Positions 18,217 through 28,266 of a stretch of 64,000 nucleotides of DNA are shown in pieces. Each line of letters starts with the position of its first letter. Within the stretch, counting starts at the first letter, position 1. The notes beneath the pieces are model-generated. The model was not told the origin of the DNA. It did no database searches and saw only the letters and a list, made by a program, of their open reading frames with translations. The DNA comes from Shinella granuli (GTDB taxonomy: Bacteria; Pseudomonadota; Alphaproteobacteria; Rhizobiales; Rhizobiaceae). Both the position numbers and the translations under genes were made by a program. The stretch covers positions 43,343 to 107,342 of the forward strand of contig NZ_SLVX01000023.1 of assembly GCF_004341885.1 (NCBI RefSeq), in the 5' to 3' direction.

Positions 18217-18230
18217 TTGATCCGCGTCAA
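18217..18230 (-). promoter_or_regulatory. Putative FNR/FixK box upstream of HlyD gene
   Basis: TTGATCCGCGTCAA fits the Crp/Fnr-family consensus TTGAT-N4-ATCAA in nine of ten defined positions. It lies in the 195-base gap between the ftsH-like gene and the HlyD gene. Its centre is about 142 bases from the adaptor start, so activation from the usual -41.5 position would imply a leader of about 100 bases. A second box of the same type lies before the ftsH-like gene. Confidence 0.5.
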
Positions 18231-18276
18231 TGCAGCGGGAGATCAAGGGGCGTTTCGCATGGCGGGATCGCGCAGG

Positions 18277-20142
18277 TCAGGAACGCGATGAAGAAATCCC
18301 TGCGCGATCCGTGGCCGGCGGATTGACCCGTCGTTGCGACGTCTCTTCCCGGCGCCGGAGCGGCGGGAAATCGTCCGGCGTGATGGTCTCGCGCTCAAGC
18401 AACAGGCGGGCGCCGGCCTTGAGGTCGTCGATGCGGGAGCGCAGGAGATCCCTTGCCGCCGCGTCGGCCTCGTCGAGAATCTCGCGCACCGCAAGATCGA
18501 CTTCCCGTGCGGTCGCTTCGGAATAGTCCCGGGGATGGAGGCGGGCGCCGTCGCCCAGCCATTGCTGCTTTTCCTCCTCCAGCACGGCCGGGCCGACGGA
18601 AGCGCTCATGCCGAAGCGGGTGACGCTCTGGCGGGCGACATCGGTCGCCTTGGCGAGATCGTCGGCAGCGCCCGTCGAGACCTCGCCGTAGATGACCTCC
18701 TCGGCCGCGCGCCCGGCCAGCAGCACGATCATCCGCTCCTTCAATTCGCTGGCAGTGATCAGGAAACGGTCGTCGGTCGGCCGCTGCAAGGTGTAGCCGA
18801 GCGCGCCGATCGAGCGCGGAATGATCGAGACCTTGTGGACGGGATCGGTCTTCGCCAGCGACGCGGCGGCGAGCGCGTGGCCCATTTCGTGATAGGCGAC
18901 GCGTTCCCGCTCCAGCGGGCCGAGCAACCGGCCCCGCCGCTCGGCGCCGGCGACGATGCGCTCCACCGCTTCGGTAAAATCCGCCATGGTCACCTGATCG
19001 GCATTGCGGCGGGTGGCAAAGATCGCCGCCTCGTTGACGAGATTGGCAAGGTCAGCGCCGGTGAAGCCGGGGGTGATCCCGGCAATGTCGCCGATATCCA
19101 GTCCCGGCGCAGTCCTCACCGCCTTCATGTGAACCTTGAGGATGGCTTCGCGCCCCTTGCGGTCGGGCCGGTCGAGCACGACCTGGCGGTCGAAGCGGCC
19201 GGCGCGGGTGAGCGCGGGATCGAGTATTTCCGGCCGGTTGGTCGCCGCCAGCAGAACGATGCCGACGCGCGGATCGAAACCGTCGAGTTCGGAAAGCAGC
19301 TGGTTGAGCGTCTGCTCCTTCTCGTCGCCGCCGCCATAGCCGCTGAACGGCGTGCGCGCCCGGCCGAGCGCATCGAGTTCGTCGATGAAGATGATGCAGG
19401 GAGCCGCCTTGCGCGCCTGCTCGAAGAGATCGCGCACCCGGGCGGCCCCGACGCCGACGAACATCTCGACGAACTCGGACCCGGAGATCGAGAAGAACGG
19501 CACGCCGGCCTCGCCCGCCACCGCGCGCGCCATCAGGGTCTTGCCGGTCCCCGGCGGGCCGACCAGCAGGATGCCCTTCGGAATCCGAGCGCCGAGACGC
19601 CCGTATTTCTCCTTGTCCTTCAGGAAGGACACGATCTCCATCAGTTCGAGCTTGGCCTCGTCGACCCCGGCGACGTCCTCGAAGCTCACCCCGGTCTCCC
19701 GTTCGAGATAGACCTTCGCCTTGGACTTGCCGATGTTGATGAGGCCGCCCATGCCCTGCCGCTCGGCGAAACCGCGGAACAGGAACATCCAGATGCCGAA
19801 GAAGAGCAGCATCGGCACAATCCAGGAAAGGATCGTGGCGAGCCAATTGCTGTCGGTGCCGCCTGTCACCTGGACTCCCGCCCTTTCGAAGGCGGCGGCC
19901 GCATCCGGCTCGACGCGGGCGGAAACGAACAGGCTCCGGCCGTCCTGCGGTTCCTTGAACCGGCCCTGGATCGTCGTCTCGGTGATCGTAACCGACGCCA
20001 CCTTGCCCTGGTCCACCATCCGCATCAGCTCGGTATGGGAAAGCGGGGCGACGTCGCGCCAGGCCAGCCACATCTGGAACGCGCCGAACAGAACGAGCGC
20101 CAGAAGGAAGTAACCGATGTTGAACGTGTGTTTCCGGTCCAT
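18277..20142 (-). CDS. ftsH: ATP-dependent zinc metalloprotease FtsH (accessory copy)
   Basis: 621-aa membrane AAA protease. TM1 is at about 9-28, the periplasmic domain at 30-100 and TM2 at 102-122. The AAA module has GPPGTGKT (195-202), Walker B IIFIDELD (250-257) and the second region of homology [20 protein letters not shown]. The zinc site is HEMGH (418-422), with a likely third ligand aspartate in [11 protein letters not shown]. It degrades misfolded or regulatory membrane proteins. I use the ATG of MDRKHTFN, with GGGGAC upstream. Its partner here is an exporter operon, not the usual tilS/pal neighbourhood, so I infer it is an extra FtsH rather than the housekeeping one. Confidence 0.94.
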   Translation of the reverse strand: MDRKHTFNIGYFLLALVLFGAFQMWLAWRDVAPLSHTELMRMVDQGKVASVTITETTIQGRFKEPQDGRSLFVSARVEPDAAAAFERAGVQVTGGTDSNWLATILSWIVPMLLFFGIWMFLFRGFAERQGMGGLINIGKSKAKVYLERETGVSFEDVAGVDEAKLELMEIVSFLKDKEKYGRLGARIPKGILLVGPPGTGKTLMARAVAGEAGVPFFSISGSEFVEMFVGVGAARVRDLFEQARKAAPCIIFIDELDALGRARTPFSGYGGGDEKEQTLNQLLSELDGFDPRVGIVLLAATNRPEILDPALTRAGRFDRQVVLDRPDRKGREAILKVHMKAVRTAPGLDIGDIAGITPGFTGADLANLVNEAAIFATRRNADQVTMADFTEAVERIVAGAERRGRLLGPLERERVAYHEMGHALAAASLAKTDPVHKVSIIPRSIGALGYTLQRPTDDRFLITASELKERMIVLLAGRAAEEVIYGEVSTGAADDLAKATDVARQSVTRFGMSASVGPAVLEEEKQQWLGDGARLHPRDYSEATAREVDLAVREILDEADAAARDLLRSRIDDLKAGARLLLERETITPDDFPPLRRREETSQRRVNPPATDRAGISSSRS

Positions 20143-20394
20143 GTCCGTCCCCAAGGGCCCAAAATCGCCTGCCCTGCTTTCTTTCACGTCCCGACGGCCG
20201 TATCCTTGACGTCAATCAAACGGGCTCCTCCGACGACGCCCATTCGTGCCGATGGGAAACCATGCCGGCGTGCGATCTGCCAACGCTGCACGGGCGCTTC
20301 CTGCAAGCGATCCTTTCACGCCGTTTCGAGAACGGGGCGGGCTACGCACTGGCGCTCGTCGCGGTCGCGGCGGTGTTCGTTCTGTTCATTCCCC
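20143..20394. other. Gene-poor gap with FNR-like box
   Basis: A 252-base gap between the ftsH-like gene and the end of the AraC gene. It holds the FNR/FixK-like box at 20206-20219. A 67-codon open frame on the plus strand (20262-20465) encodes one hydrophobic helix but overlaps the AraC gene and has no recognisable family; I do not call it. Confidence 0.5.
20206..20219 (-). promoter_or_regulatory. Putative FNR/FixK box upstream of ftsH-like gene
   Basis: On the minus strand TTGATTGACGTCAA: TTGAT-N4-GTCAA, nine of ten matches to the Crp/Fnr consensus. Its centre is about 70 bases before the ftsH ATG, which would place the start of transcription about 29 bases before the ATG if it activates from -41.5. 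No strong -35 hexamer is seen, as expected for an activator-dependent promoter. The sequence is very like FnrL/FixK sites known in alphaproteobacteria. Confidence 0.55.
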
Positions 20395-21294
20395 TCATCC
20401 TTGAACGACCCCGCGTGCGTAGAGCGCGGGCGGGATTCCAACGCGCCGGGCAAAGGCCGTGCTGAACGCGCTGGCCGATCCATAGCCAACGCGCTCAGCC
20501 GCCTCTGCGACCGTGATATTGCCCCGGCGCAAAAGACCCTTGGCAAGCGACATGCGCCAGCCGAAGACATACTCCATCGGCGCGACCCCGACTTCGCGCC
20601 GGAACCGCTCGAAGAAGGTGGTGCGCGACAGGGCTGCCTCGCGCGCCAGCGCATCCACCGTCCAGCCCTCTGCCGGCCGGTCGTGGATGCACCGCAGCGC
20701 GATGGCAAGGCGCTCGTCGCAAAGGCCGCGCAGGAGCCCGGAGGGCGCCGCCGGGCCTGAAGCCGATCGCAGGGCCTCGATCAGGAGAACTTCCAGGAGC
20801 CGCGTCAGGACGGCCTCGCGGCCGGGACGCTCGGCACGCATCTCGTCGTTCACGAACGTCACCAGAGCGGCCAGCCGCTGCTCGCCGCGCACATGCATGA
20901 GCTGCGGCAGAAGCGAAACGAGAAGATCGGCATCGTCCGACGCGAAGCTGCAGTGCCCAACCAGCATGCGCAAGTCGAGCGGGGCGTCTGCGGGTCCGAG
21001 GCGGAACACGCCCGGGCTTATCTCGACCCGTGCCGTCTCCGCTTGTGTGGAGGGCTCCAGACTGGACGTGACGAAGTCGTAGGCAGCCGGCACGAGCACG
21101 AAGTCGCCGCCTTCGAGCATGACGGGCGCCTGGCCGGCGCATTCAAGGCGGCAGCGTCCGCTCAGGACCGCACAATAGAAGGGCCGGCCTTCGTCCGTGC
21201 GATGCACGCGCCACGCACCGCCTGCGACGATGAGCTTCGACAGATCGGCCTTGGGTTGCAGAAGACCGACGACTTGGCTGAGAGGATCCGACAT
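20395..21294 (-). CDS. AraC-family transcriptional regulator with cupin sensor domain
   Basis: 299 aa. The N-terminal half is an AraC_binding-type cupin (GRPFYCAVLSGRCRLE, GGDFVLVPAA), and the C-terminal 100 residues carry two helix-turn-helix motifs, WTVDALAREAALSRTTFFERF and VAEAAERVGYGSASAFSTAF. It is divergent from the short-chain dehydrogenase at 21389, 94 bases apart, and probably controls it. This cupin-AraC/SDR arrangement is common for detoxification genes. The effector is not known. Confidence 0.92.
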   Translation of the reverse strand: MSDPLSQVVGLLQPKADLSKLIVAGGAWRVHRTDEGRPFYCAVLSGRCRLECAGQAPVMLEGGDFVLVPAAYDFVTSSLEPSTQAETARVEISPGVFRLGPADAPLDLRMLVGHCSFASDDADLLVSLLPQLMHVRGEQRLAALVTFVNDEMRAERPGREAVLTRLLEVLLIEALRSASGPAAPSGLLRGLCDERLAIALRCIHDRPAEGWTVDALAREAALSRTTFFERFRREVGVAPMEYVFGWRMSLAKGLLRRGNITVAEAAERVGYGSASAFSTAFARRVGIPPALYARGVVQG

Positions 21295-21388
21295 TTCCGT
21301 ACGATCGCAAACATCTTCTGTATTTCTCCTTATAGATCATCCGGCTTCTCACGCCTACCCTCCTGCCATACCCAACAGGAGATCCCCC

Positions 21389-22165
21389 ATGAGCACCATC
21401 CTCATCACCGGCTGTTCGTCCGGCTTCGGCCTGGAGACGGCGCGTTTCTTTCTCGACCGGAACTGGACGGTCATCGCCACGATGCGCACGCCGCGCGAAG
21501 GCATTCTGCCGCCGTCCGACCGGCTGCGCGTTCTGCCGCTCGACGTGACGGATGTCGGCAGCATCGCACGCTCCGTTGAAGCCGCGGGTCCGATCGATGT
21601 CCTCGTCAACAATGCGGGTGTCGGCCTCATGAATGCGCTGGAGGGCGTGTCGATCGAAAAGATCCGCGAGCTGTTCGAGACCAATACGATCGGCACCATT
21701 GCCATGACGCAAGCCGTTCTCCCGCAGTTCCGCGCGCGAGGCGCCGGTACGATCGTCAACGTGACGTCCAGTGTCACCCTGCGGGCACTGCCGCTCCTGT
21801 CCGCCTACACGGCAAGCAAAGCTGCGGTGAATGCCTTCACGGAATCGCTGGCGCTGGAATTGGAGCCGCTCGGTATCTCCCTGCGCCTCGTTCTGCCGGG
21901 GGCTTCGCCCGAAACCGCGTTCGGTGCGAACGCCCGCGCCCGCATGGGAATGGACGTGCCCGAAGCCTATGCCGGCATCATGGCGGAGATCGTGGCCAAC
22001 CGGCAGCGCGCGACCGAATTCACGCGCGCCATCGACGTCGCCGAGGCGGTCTGGCGGGCGGCAACCGATCCCGCCTGCCCCATGCGCCTGCCGGCTGGAG
22101 CGGATGCCTTGGCCTGGTCGAAGGCCCTAGCCCTTGTTACGCAGCGACCTCCGGCTCCTGCATGA
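21389..22165 (+). CDS. Short-chain dehydrogenase/reductase
   Basis: 258 aa, classical SDR. TGCSSGFG (cofactor glycine motif) is at residues 7-14, NNAGVG near 80, and SAYTASK supplies the active-site Tyr and Lys. The ATG has AGGAGA nine bases upstream; longer upstream frames are not needed. Substrate unknown; the family reduces or oxidises carbonyl/alcohol groups with NAD(P)H. It is a single-gene transcript divergent from the AraC regulator and convergent with the sugar locus. A GC hairpin follows at 22268. Confidence 0.92.
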   Translation: MSTILITGCSSGFGLETARFFLDRNWTVIATMRTPREGILPPSDRLRVLPLDVTDVGSIARSVEAAGPIDVLVNNAGVGLMNALEGVSIEKIRELFETNTIGTIAMTQAVLPQFRARGAGTIVNVTSSVTLRALPLLSAYTASKAAVNAFTESLALELEPLGISLRLVLPGASPETAFGANARARMGMDVPEAYAGIMAEIVANRQRATEFTRAIDVAEAVWRAATDPACPMRLPAGADALAWSKALALVTQRPPAPA

Positions 22166-22267
22166 CGGGCTGGCTTGTTGAAGCCCGCGCCGGCCGCATC
22201 CATGGCATCGCCGACCATCAGCCGCTGGGCCTCCCGGCCCCCACGCAACTGGCTGGCCGCGGCGTCA

Positions 22268-22285
22268 CCCCCGCATGCGCGGGGG
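22268..22285. terminator. GC-rich hairpin between convergent genes
   Basis: CCCCCGC-ATGC-GCGGGGG: a seven-base-pair stem with a four-base loop, extended outward by GGCG/CGCC. It lies between the SDR and the sugar epimerase, which converge here. There is no T-run, so it may be a weak or bidirectional terminator, or an mRNA 3'-end stabiliser. Confidence 0.4.
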
Positions 22286-22307
22286 CGCCACCCAGATCAC
22301 ATCACCT

Positions 22308-23216
22308 TCACTCTATCGGCTGGGCAGGCAGATGAGCCTGGCGAACAAGCTCACCCTTGAGACGGGCCGTCTCAAGGCCGAGCTCGATGAACCGATGGGC
22401 GTGGCGAGCGAGCGCGACGTTGTCGTCCCACAGGTTGCGCCAGATCGCGGTCTTCAGCGAGAGGTCCTTGTCGACGATGGTGGTCGAGAAGGACTCGAAC
22501 GTCACGTAGTCGTCCCAGCCGATTGCCGCCAGCGCATCGAAAATCGCCCGGAAATCGATCGTGCCCGTACCGAGATAGCCGCGATGGCTTTCGCCGATAT
22601 GGATATAGCCGATCCTGTCGGCGGCATGGCGGATCGCCAGGCCCACATCGGCCTCCTCGATGTTCATGTGGAACGTGTCGAGATGCAGGAAGACGTTCGA
22701 GGCGCCCGTGTCGCGGATATAGGCGATGCCCTGGGCCGCCGTATTGAGCATGTTGCTCTCAAAGCGGTTGACGATCTCCAGGTTGAGCGTGACGCCCGCG
22801 GCCTTTGCGCGGTCGGCGACCTTGGAAAGCGCGGTAACGCTGGTGTCCCAGCCCTTCTTGGTCAGCGCATGTTCCTGCTTGCCGTGCGCGGAGCTGAGGA
22901 TGCCGGCGAGCTTCGTGCCGCCGAGATCGCGCACCAGTGCCACGGCCCGGTCGAGGATGGCGACGCCGTTGGCGACGACCGAGGCGTCCTCGCTCGAAAT
23001 GTCGCCTTCCGGCGGCAGTCCCATGCTGACGGCGACGTCAAGGCCGCGTTCGCGGATGCGGCCGGCGAGCCAGGCGACGTCGACCTGGCTGGGATCGAGA
23101 TAGGAGAATTCGATGAGCTTATAGCCGAGCCTGTGCGTGTTCTCGAGCGCCTTTTCAAGCGCATCGCGCGAGGAGCCAGCGCTCCAGACAAAGGAATGAA
23201 CACCGATCTTCGACAT
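22308..23216 (-). CDS. Ketose 3-epimerase / sugar isomerase (D-tagatose/D-allulose 3-epimerase-like)
   Basis: 302-aa TIM barrel of the AP-endonuclease-2 superfamily. The four metal ligands of D-tagatose/D-allulose 3-epimerases are visible in their usual context: Glu in LEIVNRFE, Asp and His in HLDTFHMNIEE, His in HIGESHRG and Glu in TFESFS. It would invert the C-3 hydroxyl of a free ketose. It is last in the DeoR-led operon, after the periplasmic binding protein and a strong hairpin. Together with the kinase it suggests a ketose is imported or formed, epimerised and then phosphorylated. Confidence 0.88.
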   Translation of the reverse strand: MSKIGVHSFVWSAGSSRDALEKALENTHRLGYKLIEFSYLDPSQVDVAWLAGRIRERGLDVAVSMGLPPEGDISSEDASVVANGVAILDRAVALVRDLGGTKLAGILSSAHGKQEHALTKKGWDTSVTALSKVADRAKAAGVTLNLEIVNRFESNMLNTAAQGIAYIRDTGASNVFLHLDTFHMNIEEADVGLAIRHAADRIGYIHIGESHRGYLGTGTIDFRAIFDALAAIGWDDYVTFESFSTTIVDKDLSLKTAIWRNLWDDNVALARHAHRFIELGLETARLKGELVRQAHLPAQPIE

Positions 23217-23253
23217 ATCCCGGCCACTTTCTGAACTGGATTGAAACAGGATC

Positions 23254-23287
23254 GCTCGGGCACCCTGCCGAAGCCGGGTGCCCGAGC
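23254..23287 (-). terminator. Strong intercistronic hairpin after sugar-binding-protein gene
   Basis: A perfect 12-base-pair stem, GCTCGGGCACCC pairing with GGGTGCCCGAGC, around a ten-base loop. It lies between the binding-protein stop and the epimerase start and has no T-run on the minus strand. It probably stabilises the upstream mRNA, so that binding protein exceeds enzyme, rather than stopping all transcription. Confidence 0.55.
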
Positions 23288-23301
23288 GTCTGGGAGGAAC
23301 G

Positions 23302-24240
23302 TTAGCGGGCCGCGGTCCAGCCCTGGTAGTCCTTGATGTTGTCTGCCGTAATGAGCTGCGGGTCGAGCAGCACGACCGGCTCGGCCGGCGTGTTGCCGTT
23401 CAGCACCTCGACGCCGAGCTTCAGGGCCTGGCCGGCCATGACGTACGGATCCTGCGAGGCGGAGGCCTTGATCATGGAATCGCCGCTCGCGAGCGACTTT
23501 TCGATGTCGGGCGCGCCGTCGACGGCGGTGAGGAAGAACTCGCTGCGGTTCAGTTGCTTGGCGGCAAGTTCCGCGCCGATCGCCGTCGGGTCGTTGATGG
23601 CGAAGACGGCATCGATCTTGTCGAAACGGGTGAGCAGGCCCTGCATCACGGCAAGGCCGCCGTCGCGCGAGCCCTGGCCGTTCTGGTCGTCGGACAGGAT
23701 CTTGATGTCGGCGTGTTTGCCGAGCGCATCCTTGCAGCCTTGGACGCGGTCGAGGATCGAGGAGGAGGCCGGGCCGTTGATGATGACGACGTCGCCCTTG
23801 CCGCCGAGCTTGTCGGCGATGTAGTTGCAGGCCTCTTCGCCGGCCTTGACGTTGTTGGTCATGACGGTGACGTCTGCGCCCGGCGCGGACACGTCGAAGG
23901 CGGCGACCACGACGCCGGCGGCCTGGGCCTTCTTGACGGCCGGCGCGATGGCCTTGGCGTCAACGGCGTTCAGCATGATGATGTCGACACCGGCGGCGAT
24001 GAAGCTGTCGATCTGCGAGACCTGCTTGTTGAGGTCGTAGTCGGCGGAAACGGAGATGACTTCGACGTTCGGGTTGATCTCCTTGGCGCGGTCCTCGATG
24101 CCCTTGATGGTGGCGACGAAGAACGGGTTGCCGAGCAGGCCGACCGAAATGCCGATCTTGTTGAGGTCCTTGGCGGCTGCAGGCATGCAGAGAGCGGCGG
24201 CCATGGCGGTGCCGACGAGCAACTTGGGCATAAGACGCAT
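23302..24240 (-). CDS. Sugar ABC transporter periplasmic binding protein (RbsB-like)
   Basis: 312 aa, Peripla_BP_4 family. The start is the ATG of MRLMPKLLVG, with GGAGGAA directly upstream; it gives a clean signal peptide ending AAAKDLN. The mature protein opens KIGISVGLLGNPFF, as in ribose-type binding proteins, and contains INGPASSSILDRV and FAINDPTAIGA around the hinge. It captures a monosaccharide in the periplasm for the permease and ATPase encoded upstream in the same operon. The sugar itself cannot be read out. Confidence 0.93.
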   Translation of the reverse strand: MRLMPKLLVGTAMAAALCMPAAAKDLNKIGISVGLLGNPFFVATIKGIEDRAKEINPNVEVISVSADYDLNKQVSQIDSFIAAGVDIIMLNAVDAKAIAPAVKKAQAAGVVVAAFDVSAPGADVTVMTNNVKAGEEACNYIADKLGGKGDVVIINGPASSSILDRVQGCKDALGKHADIKILSDDQNGQGSRDGGLAVMQGLLTRFDKIDAVFAINDPTAIGAELAAKQLNRSEFFLTAVDGAPDIEKSLASGDSMIKASASQDPYVMAGQALKLGVEVLNGNTPAEPVVLLDPQLITADNIKDYQGWTAAR

Positions 24241-24308
24241 GTTTTCCTCCATTGTGGCGCGTTTGGCGCCGTTGTTTCCGGTCGCCGACCGGTTCGTTCA
24301 GCCGGACC

Positions 24309-25292
24309 TCACGTCCGACCAAGCCCCTTGAGCCTGTACCGATCGAGACCGACGGCGACGATGATGACGAGGCCCTTGATGATGTACTGCCAGATGTCCG
24401 AGACCCCCACGAGGATGAGGCCGTTGGAGAGCACGGCGATGATGAGCGCGCCGATGAGCGTGCCCCAGATGGACCCGACGCCGCCGACGAAACTGGTGCC
24501 ACCGAGGATGACGGCCGCGATGGCGTCGAGTTCGTAGGCCTGGCCGAGCTGCAGGCCGTTCGCCGCGTAGAGGCGGGCGGCCGACATGGCGCCGCCGAGG
24601 CCGGAGAGCAGGCCGGACATCGAATAGACGAAGAGCAGCACCAGCGGCACCTTGATGCCGGTCAGCCGCGCGGCCTCGGAATTGCCGCCGACGGCGTAGA
24701 TCCAGGTGCCGAGCACGGTGCGCTTGAGGATGAACCAGGAGACGAGGATCGTCGCCATGGCGATGACGGCGAGCCAGGGAAGTCCGAACAGCGTTCCGTT
24801 GCCGATAAAGTCGAACGGCAGGTCCGGGTTGAAGACGGTCGTATCGTTTCCGAGCAGGCGCGCCACGCCGCGAATGGCGGTCAGGGAGCCGAGCGTGACG
24901 ATGAAGGGCGGCAGCTTCAGCCAAGCGATGATCGCGCCGTTGAGGAAGCCGCAGGCAAGGCCGGCAGCGATCGCCGCAGGAATGCCGAGCATGCCGAGGT
25001 CAGGCACGAGCGAGACGATGACGGCGATCATGGCCGAGGCGGCAAGGATCGAGCCGACGGAAAGGTCGATGCCGCCCGTCAGGATGACGAAGGTCATGCC
25101 GGCGGCGAGCACCGTGTTGATCGAGGCCTGCTGCATGACGATGGACAGGTTGTTGACGGAGAGGAAGCGGCCGGAAAGCAGATGGAAGCCGATCGCCAGC
25201 AGCACGAGGACCGGCAGCATGCCGAGCGCCGTCAGCGTCGAGCGCAGTTTCAGCTTGTCCATCCGGGCCTGTTCGGTTTCACTTGCGCTCAT
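24309..25292 (-). CDS. Sugar ABC transporter permease (RbsC-like)
   Basis: 327 aa with eight to ten hydrophobic segments. The family marks are TGGIDLSVGSILA and the C-terminal AAVILGGTSFVGGVGSIWGTLIGALI, which meets the ATPase. The ATG (MSASETEQ) lies 32 bases after the ATPase stop. One permease gene is present, so the channel is probably a homodimer. It belongs with the binding protein downstream and the tandem ATPase upstream; two short hairpins lie in the gap before the binding-protein gene. Confidence 0.93.
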   Translation of the reverse strand: MSASETEQARMDKLKLRSTLTALGMLPVLVLLAIGFHLLSGRFLSVNNLSIVMQQASINTVLAAGMTFVILTGGIDLSVGSILAASAMIAVIVSLVPDLGMLGIPAAIAAGLACGFLNGAIIAWLKLPPFIVTLGSLTAIRGVARLLGNDTTVFNPDLPFDFIGNGTLFGLPWLAVIAMATILVSWFILKRTVLGTWIYAVGGNSEAARLTGIKVPLVLLFVYSMSGLLSGLGGAMSAARLYAANGLQLGQAYELDAIAAVILGGTSFVGGVGSIWGTLIGALIIAVLSNGLILVGVSDIWQYIIKGLVIIVAVGLDRYRLKGLGRT

Positions 25293-25324
25293 GGTTCCGT
25301 TCCGTCTTCTTCCGTTGCCGTTTG

Positions 25325-26866
25325 TCAGGCCGCATGGCCGGCGATGCCGGTTGCCAGCGCCATGATCGCTTCCTGCCCGATCGGTTGCTCGGCCGAGCCC
25401 GTGACCTCGCCGGCGATATGCCCCTCGCGCATGACCAGCACACGGTCGGCGATGCCGAGGATTTCCGGCAGGTCGCTGGAGATGACGACGATGGCGATGC
25501 CGTTCTGGGCAAGCTCGTCGATGATGCGGTAGATTTCCGACTTGGCGCCGACATCGACGCCGCGCGTCGGCTCGTCGAGGATGATGGCCTTGGGCTTCGT
25601 CTCCAGCAGGCGCGCGAGCAGCGCCTTCTGCTGATTGCCGCCCGAGAGCGCACCGGCATTGATCTGCGTGCCGGCCGTGCGGATCGACAGCGCCCGCACC
25701 GCATGCGCCGCCCGCTCCCTTGCCCTGGCGAAGTTGAGCACGCCGCCGGCCTTCGCATCGCCGGCGATGACGCCGATGTTGATGTTGTCGCTGATCGACA
25801 TGTCGAGGAAGAGGCCGAGCGTCTTGCGGTCTTCCGTAAGGTAGGCGATGCCCGAGTCGAGCGCATCGCGCGGAGAGGTTATGGCAAGCGGCCTGCCGTT
25901 CAGCGTGATCTCGCCCGAGGTTTTCCGGTCGGCGCCATAGATGAGGCGGGCAAGCTCCGTGCGGCCGGAGCCGACGAGGCCGGCAACGCCCAGTACCTCG
26001 CCCGCGCGTACGTCGAAGGAGCAATCGTGCACCCTGACGCCGTCGCCGACATTTTTCACCGAGAGCACGGCGGCGCGTTCGCCTGTCACCTGCCGGTGCT
26101 CCTTCTTGTAGAAGGACGAGAGATCGCGGCCGACCATCATCGAGACGAGCTTGTTCGCCGAAAGGTCCGCGCGCTCCAGCGTGCCCACATAGGCGCCGTC
26201 GCGCAGAACGCTCACCCGGTCGGAGAGCTGGTAGATCTCCTCCATGCGGTGGCTGATATAGATGATCGCGATGCCCTCGGCCTTGAGGCGGGCGATGACG
26301 TCGAAGAGCCTGTCGGTCTCGCGGGTGGTCAGCGACGTCGTCGGCTCGTCCATGACGATGATCCGTGCATTGGTCGTCAGCGCCCGGGCGATCTCCACCA
26401 TCTGCCGTTCGCCAAGCGACAGCTCCGCCACGCGCCGGGCAGAGTCGAAGCCGATGCCGAGCTGCTTGAGGATCGGCTCGGCCCGCCGGCGCATCTCGGC
26501 CCGGTCCGCAAGGCCGAAACGGGACGGCTCGTTGCCGAGGAACATGTTCTGCGCGACCGTCAGGTTCGGCGCGAGCGAAAGCTCCTGGTAGATGACGGCG
26601 ATGCCGTAGGCCTTGGCCCTGAGGGGATCGCCGAGCACGACCGGCGCGCCGTCGATGAGCACCGAGCCGCCCGGATCGGCCGTATAGGCGCCCGACAGGA
26701 TCTTCATCAGCGTCGACTTGCCGGCGCCGTTCTCGCCCATCAGCGAATGCACCTCGCCGGGATGGACGGACAGGCTCACATTCGACAGCGCCTTCGAGGC
26801 CCCGAACGTCTTGCTGATATCGCGCATTTCGAGGAGCACGTGCTGCTGGCTCGCCGTTACGGTCAT
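25325..26866 (-). CDS. Sugar ABC transporter ATPase (RbsA/MglA-like, duplicated)
   Basis: 513 aa with two ABC modules in tandem. Module 1 has GENGAGKST and [15 protein letters not shown], and module 2 has a degenerate Walker A region ([11 protein letters not shown]) with [13 protein letters not shown], as is normal for RbsA/XylG. I start at ATG 26866, whose overlap ATGA with the kinase stop and AAGGAG eight bases upstream favour it over the ATG two codons earlier. It energises the sugar importer. Confidence 0.94.
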   Translation of the reverse strand: MTVTASQQHVLLEMRDISKTFGASKALSNVSLSVHPGEVHSLMGENGAGKSTLMKILSGAYTADPGGSVLIDGAPVVLGDPLRAKAYGIAVIYQELSLAPNLTVAQNMFLGNEPSRFGLADRAEMRRRAEPILKQLGIGFDSARRVAELSLGERQMVEIARALTTNARIIVMDEPTTSLTTRETDRLFDVIARLKAEGIAIIYISHRMEEIYQLSDRVSVLRDGAYVGTLERADLSANKLVSMMVGRDLSSFYKKEHRQVTGERAAVLSVKNVGDGVRVHDCSFDVRAGEVLGVAGLVGSGRTELARLIYGADRKTSGEITLNGRPLAITSPRDALDSGIAYLTEDRKTLGLFLDMSISDNINIGVIAGDAKAGGVLNFARARERAAHAVRALSIRTAGTQINAGALSGGNQQKALLARLLETKPKAIILDEPTRGVDVGAKSEIYRIIDELAQNGIAIVVISSDLPEILGIADRVLVMREGHIAGEVTGSAEQPIGQEAIMALATGIAGHAA

Positions 26867-28266
26867 GCGCATCTCTCCTTTGCTCCGCCCCGCTCACCGG
26901 CAGCCATGGCATCGACATGCCGGCGCCATTCCCGGCGGTAGTCCTCAAGGCCGGCGATGCTCGCCGTGCTCGCCGTGGCGCAGTCGTTGACGAAGGGATT
27001 GCGGCCGGCGGCATCGAAGACGAGGGCCGCGGCGCCGAAGGCGCTGCCTTCGGGATTGGCACTGGTATGCACGGTCTGGTCTGGCCGCAGGGCCGCGAGC
27101 ACGGAGGCATAGAGCCCTGTCTTCACCAGGCCGCCATCGATGACGATCGTGTTCTTCGAGCCGATGAGGTCGAGCGACAGGTCGGTCATCAGCGCGACAT
27201 AGAGCATGGCGACGGCCGCGCGTTCCTCGCCATCGACCGCCGGGCCGATGAAGCGCCCTTCATGGCCGGGCATCGGGCCGCCGGCGGCGAAGGAGGGCAG
27301 CGCGAAAGCCCGTCTGGCGATGACCGAAGCGACGGCTTGCGGCGAAACCGGCTTTGTCCAGCCACCGCTTGCGACATCGTATTCCCGCCCGCCCATGAAG
27401 CGGATGGTCGCGACCGGCTGGTGACCGACCGTCACGTTGGCCAGCATGTCGCGCCCCGCATCGAGTGTTTCGAGCGGGCTTGCCGGGTTGAAGATGATGA
27501 CCCAGGTTCCGGTCGAAACCAGCGTGAAGTCGCAAAAGCCGAGCGAACGATAGAAATAGAGGGCGGCATTGCTGTCATGAACGCCGTTGTGCACGGCGAC
27601 ATCGACGGTGCGCCCGTCGTCGAGCCGGACGGCATGGGTTCCGATCGCGCTGCCGGCGCTTGCGAAGCCCGGCATCTTGTCGCGCCAACCCATGCGGTCG
27701 ACGAGGCTGCTGAAATCGTCCTTCAGCGGCGCCCAGAGATTGGAATGGCAGCCGAGATAGGAGACCTCGCAAACCGCGCGGCCGGAGAATTTCCAGCTCC
27801 AGAACTGCGGATAGGAGAGGATGGCCTCCACCTTGCCGATCAAGGCCGGATCGCGCGCGTCGAGCCACAGGAGATGCCGCCCGTAGTTGAAGCCGAGAGG
27901 CAGGGGCGGCGAAAAGGTCTCGCTGAAATCCGGCGCCATCGCATCGATGCGCGCGGCGATATCGGCGGGCGGCTCCTGTTCGTAGTCGAGGATGGCGTGG
28001 ACGAGCCTGTCGCCCGCCGTCAGCGCGAAGGTGCAGCCATGGCCGGAGAACATGATGCGATCGACGCCATGCGCCGCGACGACACGGGCAAGCTCCCCTT
28101 TCATCCAGTCGAACAGCGCGGCGTCGTCGAGCACGCGCAAGTCCGCCGCCTGACGCCACACGGGCCGGGTGCGCGCCTCGTCGATCACCCGCCCTTCTGC
28201 CGAGACGACGAAGAGCTTCGAATTGGTCTTGCCGAGATCGAAGACGGCGAGAGGGCTCTGGCTCAA
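26863..28266 (-). CDS. FGGY-family carbohydrate kinase
   Basis: 467 aa, FGGY fold (FucK/RhaB-like). The N-terminal phosphate loop is [10 protein letters not shown], and the ATP-binding region includes [11 protein letters not shown] and [11 protein letters not shown]. It starts with TTG at 28266, overlapping the DeoR stop (TTGA) and preceded by GGGAGG. It phosphorylates the imported or epimerised ketose with ATP. It is not a close match to xylulokinase; the second kinase at 30316 fits that type better. Sugar specificity not determined. Confidence 0.9.
   Translation of the reverse strand: MSQSPLAVFDLGKTNSKLFVVSAEGRVIDEARTRPVWRQAADLRVLDDAALFDWMKGELARVVAAHGVDRIMFSGHGCTFALTAGDRLVHAILDYEQEPPADIAARIDAMAPDFSETFSPPLPLGFNYGRHLLWLDARDPALIGKVEAILSYPQFWSWKFSGRAVCEVSYLGCHSNLWAPLKDDFSSLVDRMGWRDKMPGFASAGSAIGTHAVRLDDGRTVDVAVHNGVHDSNAALYFYRSLGFCDFTLVSTGTWVIIFNPASPLETLDAGRDMLANVTVGHQPVATIRFMGGREYDVASGGWTKPVSPQAVASVIARRAFALPSFAAGGPMPGHEGRFIGPAVDGEERAAVAMLYVALMTDLSLDLIGSKNTIVIDGGLVKTGLYASVLAALRPDQTVHTSANPEGSAFGAAALVFDAAGRNPFVNDCATASTASIAGLEDYRREWRRHVDAMAAGERGGAKERCA

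Noticed and set aside
20262..20465. 67-codon plus-strand ORF with one hydrophobic helix between ftsH and the AraC gene
   Set aside because: It overlaps the 3' end of the AraC gene, has no strong ribosome binding site and no recognised family; not enough support to call it a gene.
24255..24292. Short stems GGCGC-N5-GCGCC and CCGGTC-GCC-GACCGG between permease and sugar receptor gene
   Set aside because: They are short (five to six base pairs), GC-driven and without a T-run; could be chance in this composition.
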